Shown: positions 32,738 through 43,270 of the stretch, one piece after another
Layout: every line of letters begins with the position of its first letter
Numbering within the stretch: the first letter of the stretch is position 1
Assembly: GCA_036563505.1 (NCBI GenBank)
Contig: DATCMH010000006.1
Location: forward strand, 5,696-69,695
Direction of reading: 5' to 3'
Length of the DNA: 64,000 bases
Source: DATCMH01 sp036563505
GTDB lineage: Bacteria > Pseudomonadota > Alphaproteobacteria > Rhizobiales > Beijerinckiaceae
Notes under the pieces: model-generated
The model's input: only the letters and a program-made list of their open reading frames with translations
What the model was told of the DNA's origin: nothing
Database searches by the model: none
Translations under genes and position numbers: made by a program

Positions 32738-33601
32738 ATGCTGGACAAGGATTTCGACCGCTCGGCGCTCCTGCCGCTCCTCGATTTTTACACCGAGGCG
32801 GGCGTCGACTTCGCCCTCGACGAAGCGCCGCACGATCGCTTCGCCGAAGACGCCCGGCCCGCGCCGGCCGCCGTGCCTGAGACGACCCGGGCGCCAGACC
32901 CTGCCCGCGCTGCCGAGCAGGCTCTGTCGACGGCTCCTGCTCCGCCGGTAGCGGCTCGCCCCTTGCCGCGGCGGGCGGCCTCGGCGTCGGCCGACGAGGC
33001 GGCCGGTGCCGCGCGGGAGCAGGCGCGGACGGCCAAGAGCCTCGAGGAGCTCGAGGCGGTGCTCGCCGGTTTCGACGGCTGCGCCCTCAAGTTCAGCGCC
33101 AAGAACCTCGCCTTCGCTGATGGCAACCCGCAGGGCCGCGTCATGCTGGTCGGCGAGGCCCCGGGCGCGGACGAGGACCGGATCGGCAAGCCGTTCATGG
33201 GCCGTTCGGGCCAGCTCCTCGACCGCATGCTGGCTGCGGTAGGCCTCGACCGAAGCCACGTCTACATCGCCAACGTCGTGCCCTGGCGGCCGCCGGGTAA
33301 CCGCACGCCGACGCCGCAGGAGATCGCGATCTGCCGGCCCTTCATCGAGCGGCAGATCGAGCTCGCCAGCCCCGACATTCTGGTGTGTCTCGGCGGTCCC
33401 GCAGCTCAGAACCTGCTCAACCTGAAGGACGGCATCCTGAAGAGCCGCGGCCGCTGGTACGATTACCGCACCGGGGACGGTCGCACGATCCGGGCGCTCG
33501 CGACGCTCCATCCGGCCTACCTCCTGCGCCAGCCGCTGCAGAAACGCCTCGGATGGCGCGACTTCCGCAGCCTGCGCCGGGCGCTCGACGGGCGGGAGTA
33601 G
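32738..33601 (+). CDS. Uracil-DNA glycosylase, family 4/5-like
   Basis: Base-excision enzyme of 287 residues. An alanine/proline-rich N-terminal third precedes the core. Motif A GEAPGADED and motif B HPAYLLR match type-4-like UDGs. Three cysteines are visible: in FDGCALK and in the pair CRPF…LVCLGG spaced 17 residues apart, as for two iron-sulfur ligands of thermophile family-4 enzymes. The first ligand of the usual CxxC appears missing (Phe in its place). It probably excises uracil from deaminated DNA; cluster status is uncertain. It follows the repeat cluster. Confidence 0.85.
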   Translation: MLDKDFDRSALLPLLDFYTEAGVDFALDEAPHDRFAEDARPAPAAVPETTRAPDPARAAEQALSTAPAPPVAARPLPRRAASASADEAAGAAREQARTAKSLEELEAVLAGFDGCALKFSAKNLAFADGNPQGRVMLVGEAPGADEDRIGKPFMGRSGQLLDRMLAAVGLDRSHVYIANVVPWRPPGNRTPTPQEIAICRPFIERQIELASPDILVCLGGPAAQNLLNLKDGILKSRGRWYDYRTGDGRTIRALATLHPAYLLRQPLQKRLGWRDFRSLRRALDGRE

Positions 33602-33605
33602 GGCC

Positions 33606-33623
33606 GCGCCAGGAACCTGGCGC
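33606..33623 (+). terminator. Hairpin downstream of the uracil-DNA glycosylase
   Basis: GCGCCAGG-AA-CCTGGCGC is a perfect 8-bp stem just after the stop codon, but it has no U-tract. It could aid termination or protect the 3' end. Confidence 0.35.
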
Positions 33624-33697
33624 AGCGCCGTCGCTTTACCTACATGGGCCGCTCGTGAAAGCTTGGCCCGATGAGGTCGGGTGCTTGAGGGACGGCG

Positions 33698-34576
33698 ATG
33701 CGCTGGGAAGATTTCAGGGCCTCTGAGAACGTTGAGGACCGTCGCGGCGGCGGAGGCGGTGGACTCGGCGGCGTGGGCGGCCTCGGCATCGGCGCGACGA
33801 TCATCCTCGGCCTCGTCGGCTGGGCGCTGGGCATCGACCCGCGCATCCTGATCGGCGCGGCGAACCAGATGTCGGGCGGCGGTTCGGGCTACAGCCGAGA
33901 GGCGCCGCAAGGGCGTCAGGGCGCACCTCCGGACGAGATGGGCCGCTTCGCCGCCGCGATCCTCGGCAACACGGAAGACGTCTGGAAGGACGTGCTCCCG
34001 TCACAAGCCAACCGGGAATATCGCCCGCCGGGCCTCGTGATCTTCTCCGGCTCGACGCGCTCGGGCTGCGGCGCCGCGCAATCGGCCATGGGTCCGTTCT
34101 ACTGCCCTCTCGATCAGAAGGTCTACATCGACCTCTCCTTCTTCCAGGAAATGCAACGGCGCTTCCGCGCCGGAGGCGACTTCGCGTACGCCTACGTCAT
34201 CGCCCACGAGGTCGGGCATCATATCGAGAACCTGCTCGGCATCCTGCCCAAGGTTCAGCAGCGCCAGCGCGAGCTCGGCCAAGCGGAGGCCAACAACCTC
34301 TCCGTCCGCGTCGAGCTGATGGCCGACTGCCTCGCGGGCGTCTGGGCCTACCATTCGAACGAGCGCTACCGCTCCCTGGAGCAGGGCGATGTCGAGGAGG
34401 CGATCGCGGCGGCGGAGGCCATCGGCGACGATCGTCTGCAGAAGCAGAGCCAGGGCTACGCGGTCCCTGACTCCTTCACCCACGGTTCCTCGGCGCAGCG
34501 CGTGCGCTGGTTTACGACGGGCCTGAAGAGCGGCCAGGTGAAAGCCTGCGACACGTTCCGGACGAACCGGCTCTGA
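33698..34576 (+). CDS. Neutral zinc metallopeptidase (YpfJ-like)
   Basis: Membrane-anchored predicted protease of 292 residues. The N-terminus MRWEDFRASENVEDRRG and one helix (GIGATIILGLVGWALG) are family-typical. The zinc site HEVGHH sits after AYAYVIA, and the third ligand is probably in ELMADCLAGVWA. The C-terminal FTHGSSAQRVRWFTTGLKSG is conserved in this family. It likely acts in the periplasm; the substrate is unknown. A strong hairpin follows. Confidence 0.9.
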   Translation: MRWEDFRASENVEDRRGGGGGGLGGVGGLGIGATIILGLVGWALGIDPRILIGAANQMSGGGSGYSREAPQGRQGAPPDEMGRFAAAILGNTEDVWKDVLPSQANREYRPPGLVIFSGSTRSGCGAAQSAMGPFYCPLDQKVYIDLSFFQEMQRRFRAGGDFAYAYVIAHEVGHHIENLLGILPKVQQRQRELGQAEANNLSVRVELMADCLAGVWAYHSNERYRSLEQGDVEEAIAAAEAIGDDRLQKQSQGYAVPDSFTHGSSAQRVRWFTTGLKSGQVKACDTFRTNRL

Positions 34577-34629
34577 GATTGCCGGCCCGGAGAAAGGCTT
34601 CCCAGGCGGGACATCCAACGCTGAATGCC

Positions 34630-34662
34630 GAGAGAAGGCGGGCCTCAAGCCCGCCTTCTCTC
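34630..34662 (+). terminator. Hairpin terminator after the zinc peptidase gene
   Basis: GAGAGAAGGCGGGC-ctcaa-GCCCGCCTTCTCTC forms a perfect 14-bp stem, followed by GTTTC. It ends the zinc-peptidase transcript. Confidence 0.75.
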
Positions 34663-34700
34663 GTTTCATGGATCCAGCGTTCACAGCCATCCCACGAAGC

Positions 34701-34733
34701 AAAAACAAAACCCCCGGAGCGGGGCTCCGGGGG
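34701..34733 (-). terminator. Rho-independent terminator of the ferritin-like gene
   Basis: On the minus strand CCCCCGGAGC-CCC-GCTCCGGGGG is followed by TTTTGTTTTT. The 10-bp GC stem and U-tract are textbook intrinsic-terminator features, 34 bp past the stop codon. Confidence 0.88.
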
Positions 34734-34766
34734 CGCTGAACGAGATGCCGGATTGCGGAGAACGCC

Positions 34767-35303
34767 TTAGCGGTTCGCCTTCTCGCCCTGGGCTTCCAGC
34801 ATGAGGTACTTGCGGGTGACGGGCTCGACCTGGGCCATGACCTGGCGGGCCGCGTTCTGCTCCTCCTGGAGTATCTGGCGCAGCACGGGCAGGTGCTGGG
34901 TGTGGCCCGCCGTCTCCGTGATCGTGATGAGCGAGGTGTAGGCCGCGACCTCGTGATTCTCGAGGGCGTGGTTGGTGTAGAGGTTCTTCAGGATCTCGTC
35001 GTCGGCGAGCGAGTGGATGAGCGCGCCGAGGTTGCCCACCGTCTGCGTCACCGCATCCTTGAACAGGGACCGGTCCTCGCCGTGGCTGTGGAGGATGGTC
35101 TCCAGCTGCTCGATCTGGCGCAGGGTCTCCTGATGGTGCTGGCGGAGAACCTGCTGCATCTCCGGGTAGTGCTCGTAGCGCTCGATCTGGCGCTCGAGCA
35201 TCTGCTCGGCCTGCTTCTCGAGGGCGTGCGTGTTGCGCAGGGCGGTGATGTAGATCGTCTGGACCGTCTCGTTCGAGGCCAGGTTGGTGGTGGTCGCGAC
35301 CAT
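34767..35303 (-). CDS. Ferritin-like DUF892 stress protein (YciE/YciF-like)
   Basis: 178-residue helical-bundle protein of the DUF892 family. ETVQTIYITALRNTHALEKQAEQML, then helices with YPEMQQVLRQHHQETLRQIEQLE and NHALENHEVAAYTSLI carry the Glu/His ligands expected for a di-iron site. It is implicated in general stress protection by family association. The promoter GGAAC-N16-CGTT directly upstream fits the EcfG sigma factor, and an intrinsic terminator follows, so it is a single-gene stress unit. Confidence 0.9.
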   Translation of the reverse strand: MVATTTNLASNETVQTIYITALRNTHALEKQAEQMLERQIERYEHYPEMQQVLRQHHQETLRQIEQLETILHSHGEDRSLFKDAVTQTVGNLGALIHSLADDEILKNLYTNHALENHEVAAYTSLITITETAGHTQHLPVLRQILQEEQNAARQVMAQVEPVTRKYLMLEAQGEKANR

Positions 35304-35344
35304 GGTAAGGCCTTCCTCACGATTGCCGGGTGGAACGCGGCGTC

Positions 35345-35369
35345 AACGGGCGTCGGCGAAGCTTGTTCC
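35345..35369 (-). promoter_or_regulatory. EcfG (general stress response) promoter
   Basis: On the minus strand GGAAC-N16-CGTT matches the alphaproteobacterial EcfG consensus exactly. It lies 42 bp upstream of the ferritin-like start. PhyR/NepR/EcfG control is inferred. Confidence 0.8.
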
Positions 35370-35621
35370 GTCGACGGCCCGTCGCGGGCGTTGTGTCGCT
35401 CCTCCTTGCGGGGGAGCCCCGCCGGTCCGATCTCCGGCCTAGCGTCGAGAACCGATTCGTGTATGGTGCGCCCGCTCGACGCTGCGCCTTGGCGCGGCGA
35501 GAGGGCGTTCTCCCCCACACCATCGACCGCGCTGGACGACATCCCGGCCCGGCCGACCGAGAGCGCCGCCTCCCGGCCGCCCCTGACGGCGGCTGATCCT
35601 CGAACCCGAAAGGAAACCACG

Positions 35622-35891
35622 ATGTCGATCACGGCCGAGCGCAAGACCGCGCTCGTGAAGCAATTCGCGCAGAAGTCCGGCGACACCGGCTCCCCGGAGG
35701 TCCAGGTCGCCATCCTGACCGAGCGCATCACCAACCTCACCGAGCATTTCAAGACGCACGCGAAGGACAACCATTCGCGCCGCGGCCTGCTCAAGCTCGT
35801 GTCCCAGCGCCGCTCGCTTCTCGACTACGTGAAGCGGAAGGACGAGGCGCGCTACCGCACCCTCATCGAGACGCTCGGCATCCGCCGCTAA
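35622..35891 (+). CDS. rpsO: 30S ribosomal protein S15
   Basis: Small ribosomal subunit protein, 89 residues, the normal length. SITAERKTALVKQFAQKSGDTGSPEVQVAILTERI and HSRRGLLKLVSQRRSLLDYVKR are diagnostic. The ATG at 35622 has AAAGGAAA upstream. The pnp gene follows, as in most proteobacteria. The 318-bp gap before rpsO holds the leftward stress promoter and the rpsO leader; no other motif was recognised. Confidence 0.98.
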   Translation: MSITAERKTALVKQFAQKSGDTGSPEVQVAILTERITNLTEHFKTHAKDNHSRRGLLKLVSQRRSLLDYVKRKDEARYRTLIETLGIRR

Positions 35892-35908
35892 CCGTTTCGA
35901 GACGCCTT

Positions 35909-35935
35909 GCCGTCCGGGGCCCGGCCCCGGACGGC
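35909..35935 (+). terminator. Hairpin between rpsO and pnp
   Basis: GCCGTCCGGGGC-ccg-GCCCCGGACGGC forms a 12-bp GC stem 17 bp after rpsO with TTCTC behind it. In other bacteria an rpsO-pnp hairpin partly terminates transcription and is processed by RNase III. Confidence 0.65.
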
Positions 35936-36080
35936 TTCTCCCGGCCGCCGAAGGCGGTGGCCGTTTCCCGGCGGAGGACGCGACGACCATGGCAGGATCG
36001 CCGGAGGCTCAAACTTCAAGCCTCTCGCCGTCTTGCTCATGGCGTCGGGTCCTTCGCCCGACCGCATGGAAGACAAGCGA

Positions 36081-38249
<2,169 letters not shown>

Positions 38250-38293
38250 GCGGCGGGCGAGGACGCCCGCCTCTCAACGACGAGATCACGAGC

Positions 38294-38321
38294 GGGCGGC
38301 CCGGCGACGGGCCGCCCTTTT
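38294..38321 (+). terminator. Rho-independent terminator after pnp
   Basis: GGGCGGCCCG-gcga-CGGGCCGCCC-TTTT is a perfect 10-bp stem with a U-tract, 44 bp beyond pnp and just before the convergent membrane-protein gene, which it may serve as well. Confidence 0.88.
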
Positions 38322-38326
38322 CGCGC

Positions 38327-40099
38327 TCAGGGCTCGACCAGCCGCCAGACCAGAAGAGGAGCATTCTCCACCCGCTCCAGCCAGGGCACGGTCGCGCCGG
38401 CGACGAGCGCGCGGGCGAAGGTCGGGCCGGGGCCGTAAGTGGCGAGGTAGGTGGGGCAGACGACGAACAGGGTCGCGCCGGTCCGGCGCATCACCGCGCG
38501 CGCGGCTTCCTCGTCGCCGCGGAAGGCATCGATGCTCGCTTGCAGGCCCGCGACCGCCCGGTGATAGGGAGCCGCGACCACGGCGTGGCGGGTGCGCTGG
38601 AGCAGGACCGCCCCGAGGTCCGCGTCGGCGAGCACGGTGGTCGGCGGGAAGCGGTCGAGCCAGGCGATCGAGCGCGCGCAGGCGAGGGGCGCCGCCGTGT
38701 CCTCGGCGGGGGCGGACCGTCCGAAGGCGGCGGCAAGGCCGAGCGGAGCCGTCCAGATTGGTGCGAACAGGGCGAAGCTTGCGACGAGGATTGGGATGCG
38801 CGGGCGGCTCGCATCCCGCTTCAGCTTCCGCCAGACCCAGGCGAGGGCGGCGCCCGCCGCCAGGGGCATGACGGCCGAGGCAACCATCGTTGCCCGCACC
38901 TGTAGACAGCTGAGAGCAAGGCCGAGCCAGAGGGCTGCCGCGACCACGAGAAACGCGCGCCGATGCGTGTTGTCCCGCCAAGCCAGACCGCTCGCGAGAA
39001 GTGCCGCCGCGAGCAGCGGGCCCGCGGATCCGAGGGTAGAGGCGGGCCGCAGGCGCAGGCTCGTGAGGAGCGGCATAGCCTCCGTCACCTGATCGAGCCA
39101 GTAGGTCCGAAGATCCGGCGGCAAGCTAGCATAAGGGCCGGCGAGGCAGTGCGGAAAGGCGGCCCCAACAGCGGCGAGGAGACTCAAGCCGACGGTGCCT
39201 GTCGCAGCGAGGCGCAACCCGCCGGGAAGCCGTAGAGCCGTGAGGAGGACGGCCGCGAGGCCGCCGCCGACCGCGAGCATCAGCACCGGCGGAGCAAGCA
39301 CGTCACAGGCGGCGACGGTCCAGGACCCTGGGCTGGTCTGGACGAGGAACAGCCCCGCGCTGCTCGCAGCAAGGCCTGCGCCGAAGTCGCGCAGGCGACG
39401 CGGATCGCCCTCCCGCACCCATTCGAGCGCGAGGACGACACCGGCCAAGGCGATGAAAGGAAGAGTTTCGAGCCCGATGGCGAGGGAGAGTCCGGCCGAG
39501 CCTCCGCCCAGGAGGCCGGCTCGATCCGGTGCCCCGGCCTGAGCGGCGGGCCACGCGACCGCCAGGAGGACGCCAAGCGCCAGGATCGCCTGAACGCTGT
39601 GGTGATCGACGCGCCCGGGCGCGAAAACGCCCGCGAGGTCCGGCACGGCCGCCGCGACGATGACCGCGAGCATGGCCGGCACGGACCCGAAGAGCCGGCG
39701 GGCTCCGGTCGCGAGAAGGCCAAGATAGGCGCCAAACAGGAGCGCCGGCCAGAGGGCGGCGGTGAGTCCTTCGGCGAGAGCCCGCCCTGTGACAGGGGAA
39801 AAGAGAAGAACGAGGGCCGCGATGGGCGCGTCCACGAGGCGCGACCAATGCATCGGGACGCCCTCGGGCGACCCGATCCGGCGCTGGATCAGATCGAACC
39901 AGCCCTGCCCCGCGAGGAGATCGCGCACGCCGACGAGTCGCATGGCATCGTCGGTGTCGGGCAGCGATACCGCCCCGACCACGTCGGGAAGGGTAGCGGA
40001 AGCTCGCAGGCCGTAGAGGAGAAGCGCGACGGCGCAAGCGGCGGGCAAGGAGAGGCGCGGGCCGGCGATGGCCGCGGCGGGGCGGGACGAGGCGACCAT
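38327..40099 (-). CDS. Polytopic membrane protein, GT-C glycosyltransferase-like
   Basis: Large integral membrane protein of about 590 residues with roughly 10-12 hydrophobic segments and a soluble C-terminal domain (TTVLADADLGAVLLQRTRHAVVAAPYHR…). After the first helix it has PDTDDAMRLVGVRDLLAGQGWFDL (DTDD at 48-51) and MHWSRLVDAP. Such acidic loops are typical of STT3/GT-C lipid-sugar transferases, but I do not recognise the family with certainty. It could transfer a sugar or a lipid-linked group at the periplasmic face. The ATG at 40099 was chosen; the frame is open further to 40192. Confidence 0.65.
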   Translation of the reverse strand: MVASSRPAAAIAGPRLSLPAACAVALLLYGLRASATLPDVVGAVSLPDTDDAMRLVGVRDLLAGQGWFDLIQRRIGSPEGVPMHWSRLVDAPIAALVLLFSPVTGRALAEGLTAALWPALLFGAYLGLLATGARRLFGSVPAMLAVIVAAAVPDLAGVFAPGRVDHHSVQAILALGVLLAVAWPAAQAGAPDRAGLLGGGSAGLSLAIGLETLPFIALAGVVLALEWVREGDPRRLRDFGAGLAASSAGLFLVQTSPGSWTVAACDVLAPPVLMLAVGGGLAAVLLTALRLPGGLRLAATGTVGLSLLAAVGAAFPHCLAGPYASLPPDLRTYWLDQVTEAMPLLTSLRLRPASTLGSAGPLLAAALLASGLAWRDNTHRRAFLVVAAALWLGLALSCLQVRATMVASAVMPLAAGAALAWVWRKLKRDASRPRIPILVASFALFAPIWTAPLGLAAAFGRSAPAEDTAAPLACARSIAWLDRFPPTTVLADADLGAVLLQRTRHAVVAAPYHRAVAGLQASIDAFRGDEEAARAVMRRTGATLFVVCPTYLATYGPGPTFARALVAGATVPWLERVENAPLLVWRLVEP

Positions 40100-40224
40100 G
40101 CGACGACGAGGAGCCTGAGCGGGAAGCTCAGCATAGGCCCGCCCCGTCACGAGAGGCTTAACGGCCTTTACTGTCCCGTCCCCACGGGCCACAAGGACCC
40201 GCCTTCCTCACAGACGGAGCTTCG

Positions 40225-40611
40225 ATGATGACCCTTGGACGCGCCGAGATCCTGCCCGACACCGCCGTGACCCGCATCGGGGCCGGCCCGCGCATGAGCA
40301 AGGCCGTGGTGCACGGCGCGACCGTCTACGTCTCGGGCCAGGTCGCGGACAAGACCGCCGGCGGCTCCGTGACGGAGCAGACGCAGGAGATTCTGTCGAT
40401 CATTGACGGCCTTCTCGCTCAGGCCGGCAGCGATAAGTCGAAGCTGCTCCAGACCAGCATCTGGCTCACCGATATCGGCACGTTCCAGGAGATGAACGCC
40501 GTGTGGGACGCCTGGGTGGCGCCGGGCAATCCGCCCGCCCGCGCGACGGTGGAGGCGAAGCTCGCCGCGCCGCAGTTCAAGGTGGAGATCGCCGTCGTCG
40601 CGGCGCGCTGA
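40225..40611 (+). CDS. RidA/YjgF-family enamine/imine deaminase
   Basis: 128-residue RidA-fold protein that hydrolyses reactive enamine/imine products of PLP enzymes. Seen: KAVVHGATVYVSGQVADK, ILSIIDGLLAQAGSDKSKLLQTSIWLTDI, NAVWDAWV and PPARATVEAKLAAPQFKVEI, where the Arg binds the substrate carboxylate. It starts 7 bp before hisE, so the pair is probably co-transcribed. Confidence 0.9.
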   Translation: MMTLGRAEILPDTAVTRIGAGPRMSKAVVHGATVYVSGQVADKTAGGSVTEQTQEILSIIDGLLAQAGSDKSKLLQTSIWLTDIGTFQEMNAVWDAWVAPGNPPARATVEAKLAAPQFKVEIAVVAAR

Positions 40612-40617
40612 ACGCCC

Positions 40618-40938
40618 GTGCCGGGGTTCACCTTGAGCGATCTTGAGGCCCGCGTCGCAGAGCGCGCCGCGGCCTCGCCAACCGAGTCGTACACCGCGAA
40701 GCTCCTCGCCGGGGGCCCGGCCCGGGCCGCCAAGAAGCTCGGCGAGGAGGCGGTCGAGGCCGTCATCGCCGCCGTCCAGGGCGATCGCGCCGCGCTGACC
40801 GCAGAGGCGGCGGACGTTCTCTACCATCTCCTCGTCGTGTTGCGGGGTGGGGGCGTGCCGTTGCAGGATGTGCTCGACGAACTCGACCGGCGCACGAAGC
40901 AGAGCGGCCTGGCCGAGAAGGCGTCGCGCGGAGCTTGA
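40618..40938 (+). CDS. hisE: Phosphoribosyl-ATP pyrophosphatase
   Basis: Second step of histidine synthesis, 106 residues. MazG-like four-helix fold with KKLGEEAVEAVIAAVQGDRAALTAEAADVLYHLLVVL, whose Glu/Asp residues bind magnesium. It is usually the last gene of a his cluster in Rhizobiales, followed by coaA; here coaA follows, but the other his genes are absent from the window. The GTG start follows ridA by 6 bp. Confidence 0.95.
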   Translation: MPGFTLSDLEARVAERAAASPTESYTAKLLAGGPARAAKKLGEEAVEAVIAAVQGDRAALTAEAADVLYHLLVVLRGGGVPLQDVLDELDRRTKQSGLAEKASRGA

Positions 40939-40966
40939 GAATTCACGGCTCCGGCCGGACACCACG

Positions 40967-41935
40967 ATGGACCTCGACCCGCGTCCCCTGCCCGAGACCG
41001 ATCTCTCCCCCTACCGCACCTTCCCGCGGGAGGATTGGGCGAGGCTTCGCGCCGACACCCCGCTGACCTTGTCAGCGGACGAGGTGCTGCGCCTGCAGTC
41101 CTTGAACGATCCGATCTCTCTCGAGGAGGTGATCGCGATCTACCTGCCCCTGTCGCGGCTGCTCTCCCTCTACGTCGCGGCGACGCAGGGGCTCTTCAAG
41201 GCAACGCAGCGCTTCCTGCTCGCCGAGCACGACGGCAAGGTGCCCTACATCATCGGCGTCGCGGGCTCGGTGGCGGTGGGCAAGTCCACGACGGCGCGCG
41301 TTCTGAAGGCGCTGCTTGCCCGCTGGCCCAACACCCCGAAAGTCGACCTCATCACCACCGACGGGTTCCTGCTGCCGAATGCCGACCTCACCCGGCTCGG
41401 GCTCATGGAGCGAAAAGGCTTCCCGGAGAGCTACGACACGGGCAAGCTCCTGCGCTTCCTCGCCGACATCAAAGCGGGCAAGCGCAGCGTTGCCGCGCCC
41501 CTCTACTCCCACCTCGTCTACGACGTCGTGCCCGGAGAGGAGACCCTGATCGACCGGCCCGACATCCTCATCGTCGAGGGGCTGAACGTGCTCCAGCCGG
41601 CGCGCCTGCCCCGGGACGGCGCGGCGATCCCCTTCGTCTCGGATTATTTCGACTTCTCGATCTACCTCGATGCAGACGAGGAAGACCTGCACCGCTGGTA
41701 CGTGAACCGCTTCCTGCGCCTGCGCCACACGGCGTTCCGCGACCCGCTCTCCTACTTCCGGCGCTACGCCGAGATCTCGGAAGAGGAGGCGATGAAGATC
41801 GCCGATGGCTTGTGGTCGCGCATCAACCTCGTGAACCTGCGCGAGAACGTGCTGCCGACGCGCCTTCGCGCGAGCCTCATCCTGCGCAAGGGCGCGAGCC
41901 ACCGCATCGAGGAAGTGTCGCTGCGGCGGCTGTGA
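40967..41935 (+). CDS. coaA: Pantothenate kinase, type I
   Basis: First committed step of coenzyme A synthesis, 322 residues. The P-loop GVAGSVAVGKSTTAR and the regions LITTDGFLLPN and LIVEGLNVLQ are diagnostic of the CoaA P-loop kinase. Feedback inhibition by CoA is expected from the family. The ATG at 40967 lies 28 bp after hisE. Together with coaE near 13 kb, two CoA enzymes are in the window. Confidence 0.96.
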   Translation: MDLDPRPLPETDLSPYRTFPREDWARLRADTPLTLSADEVLRLQSLNDPISLEEVIAIYLPLSRLLSLYVAATQGLFKATQRFLLAEHDGKVPYIIGVAGSVAVGKSTTARVLKALLARWPNTPKVDLITTDGFLLPNADLTRLGLMERKGFPESYDTGKLLRFLADIKAGKRSVAAPLYSHLVYDVVPGEETLIDRPDILIVEGLNVLQPARLPRDGAAIPFVSDYFDFSIYLDADEEDLHRWYVNRFLRLRHTAFRDPLSYFRRYAEISEEEAMKIADGLWSRINLVNLRENVLPTRLRASLILRKGASHRIEEVSLRRL

Positions 41936-41948
41936 TGGCTGCCTCGCC

Positions 41949-42054
41949 GTCATTCCGGGGCGCGCGGAGCGCGAACCCGGAATCTACGATGGGCTGCTCG
42001 CGGCTGATCACCTGGCCATGGATTCCGGGCTCCGCTGCGCGGCCCCGGAATGAC
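41949..42054. repeat. Inverted repeat element between coaA and potF
   Basis: GTCATTCCGGGGC at 41949-41961 pairs with GCCCCGGAATGAC at 42042-42054. Inner arms GATTCCGGG/CCCGGAATC and a GCGCGGAGC/GCTCCGC region also pair. No ORF or transposase is inside. It is a mobile palindromic type common between genes in Rhizobiales. Confidence 0.75.
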
Positions 42055-42155
42055 AGCGGAGGTCCTCGCGGCGAGAGGCCGCCCTTCGGCGCATTGTCCC
42101 CGGTTCCAGAAGTCTTTAGCGTCCCCGCCCCGACCACCCGGAGAGCCCCGATCCG

Positions 42156-43238
42156 ATGATCCGCGCCGCCCTCGCCGTCCTCGCGCTCACTTTCGCCGGC
42201 GGAGCCGTCGCCCAGCAGCGCACCGTCAACGTCTACAACTGGTCGGACTACATCGACCCGAAGGTGCTGGAGGACTTCACGAAGGAGACCGGCATCAAGG
42301 TCACCTACGACACCTACGACAACAACGAGATCGTCGAGACGAAGCTGCTTGCCGGAAAGTCCGGTTACGACATCGTGGTGCCGTCCGGGCCCTTCCTGCA
42401 GCGGCTCATCGGCGCCAAGGTTTTCCGTCCCCTCGACAAACCGAAACTGGCGAACTTCAAGAACGTCTGGCCCGAAGTGGCCCAGCGCCTCTCCGTGTTC
42501 GACCCGGGCAACCAATACGCCGTCAACTACATGTGGGGCACCACGGGCATCGGCGTGAACGTCAGGAAGGTGCGCGAGCGCCTCGGCGACCTGCCCTTCA
42601 ACACCTGGGACCTGGTGATGAAGCCGGAGCTCGCGTCGAAGCTGAAGGATTGCGGCATCCACGTGCTCGACGCGCCCGAGGACATCTTCCCCGGCGTCCT
42701 CAACTATCTCGGCCTCAACCCGGATTCGAAGCGCAACGAGGACCTGACGAAGGCCGGGGACGCCTTGTTCCGCGTCCGCGGCGTCGTCCAGAAATTCCAC
42801 TCGTCGGAATACATTAACGCCCTGGCCAACGGCGACATCTGCGTCGCGGTGGGCTACTCCGGCGACGTGCTCCAGGCCAAGAAGCGGGCGGAGGAAGCCA
42901 AGAACGGCGTCGAGATCGCCTATGCCATCCCGCGGGAGGGCGCCCTGATGTGGTTCGATTCCTTCGCCATCCCGGCGGATGCCCGGAACGTCGCGGAAGC
43001 CCACGCCTTCATCGACTACATGCTGCGCCCGGAGGTGGCCGCGGCCAATACCAACTTCGTCGCCTACGCTTCGGGCAATCTCGCGGCGAAGCCCTTGGTC
43101 AAACCCGAGATCCTGAACAACCCCGGCACCTACCCCGATGACGCCGCCTTCAAGCGCCTCTTCACCAACACAGCCTACGACGAGCGCGCCCAGCGCACTG
43201 TGACGCGGCTCTGGACGCGGGTGAAGACGGGACGGTGA
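42156..43238 (+). CDS. potF: Spermidine/putrescine-type periplasmic binding protein
   Basis: Polyamine ABC-transporter binding protein, 360 residues. A signal peptide (IRAALAVLALTFAGGAVAQQ) precedes the mature part beginning TVNVYNWSDYIDPKVLEDF, the classic PotF/PotD start. GYDIVVPSGPFLQRLI and GDICVAVGYSGD are typical. Ligands are likely putrescine or spermidine. No ATPase or permease gene (potGHI) is next to it, so it is an orphan binding protein that must use a transporter elsewhere. Confidence 0.88.
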   Translation: MIRAALAVLALTFAGGAVAQQRTVNVYNWSDYIDPKVLEDFTKETGIKVTYDTYDNNEIVETKLLAGKSGYDIVVPSGPFLQRLIGAKVFRPLDKPKLANFKNVWPEVAQRLSVFDPGNQYAVNYMWGTTGIGVNVRKVRERLGDLPFNTWDLVMKPELASKLKDCGIHVLDAPEDIFPGVLNYLGLNPDSKRNEDLTKAGDALFRVRGVVQKFHSSEYINALANGDICVAVGYSGDVLQAKKRAEEAKNGVEIAYAIPREGALMWFDSFAIPADARNVAEAHAFIDYMLRPEVAAANTNFVAYASGNLAAKPLVKPEILNNPGTYPDDAAFKRLFTNTAYDERAQRTVTRLWTRVKTGR

Positions 43239-43270
43239 GGGAAGCGGAGCGCCTCACGGCGCGAGATGCT

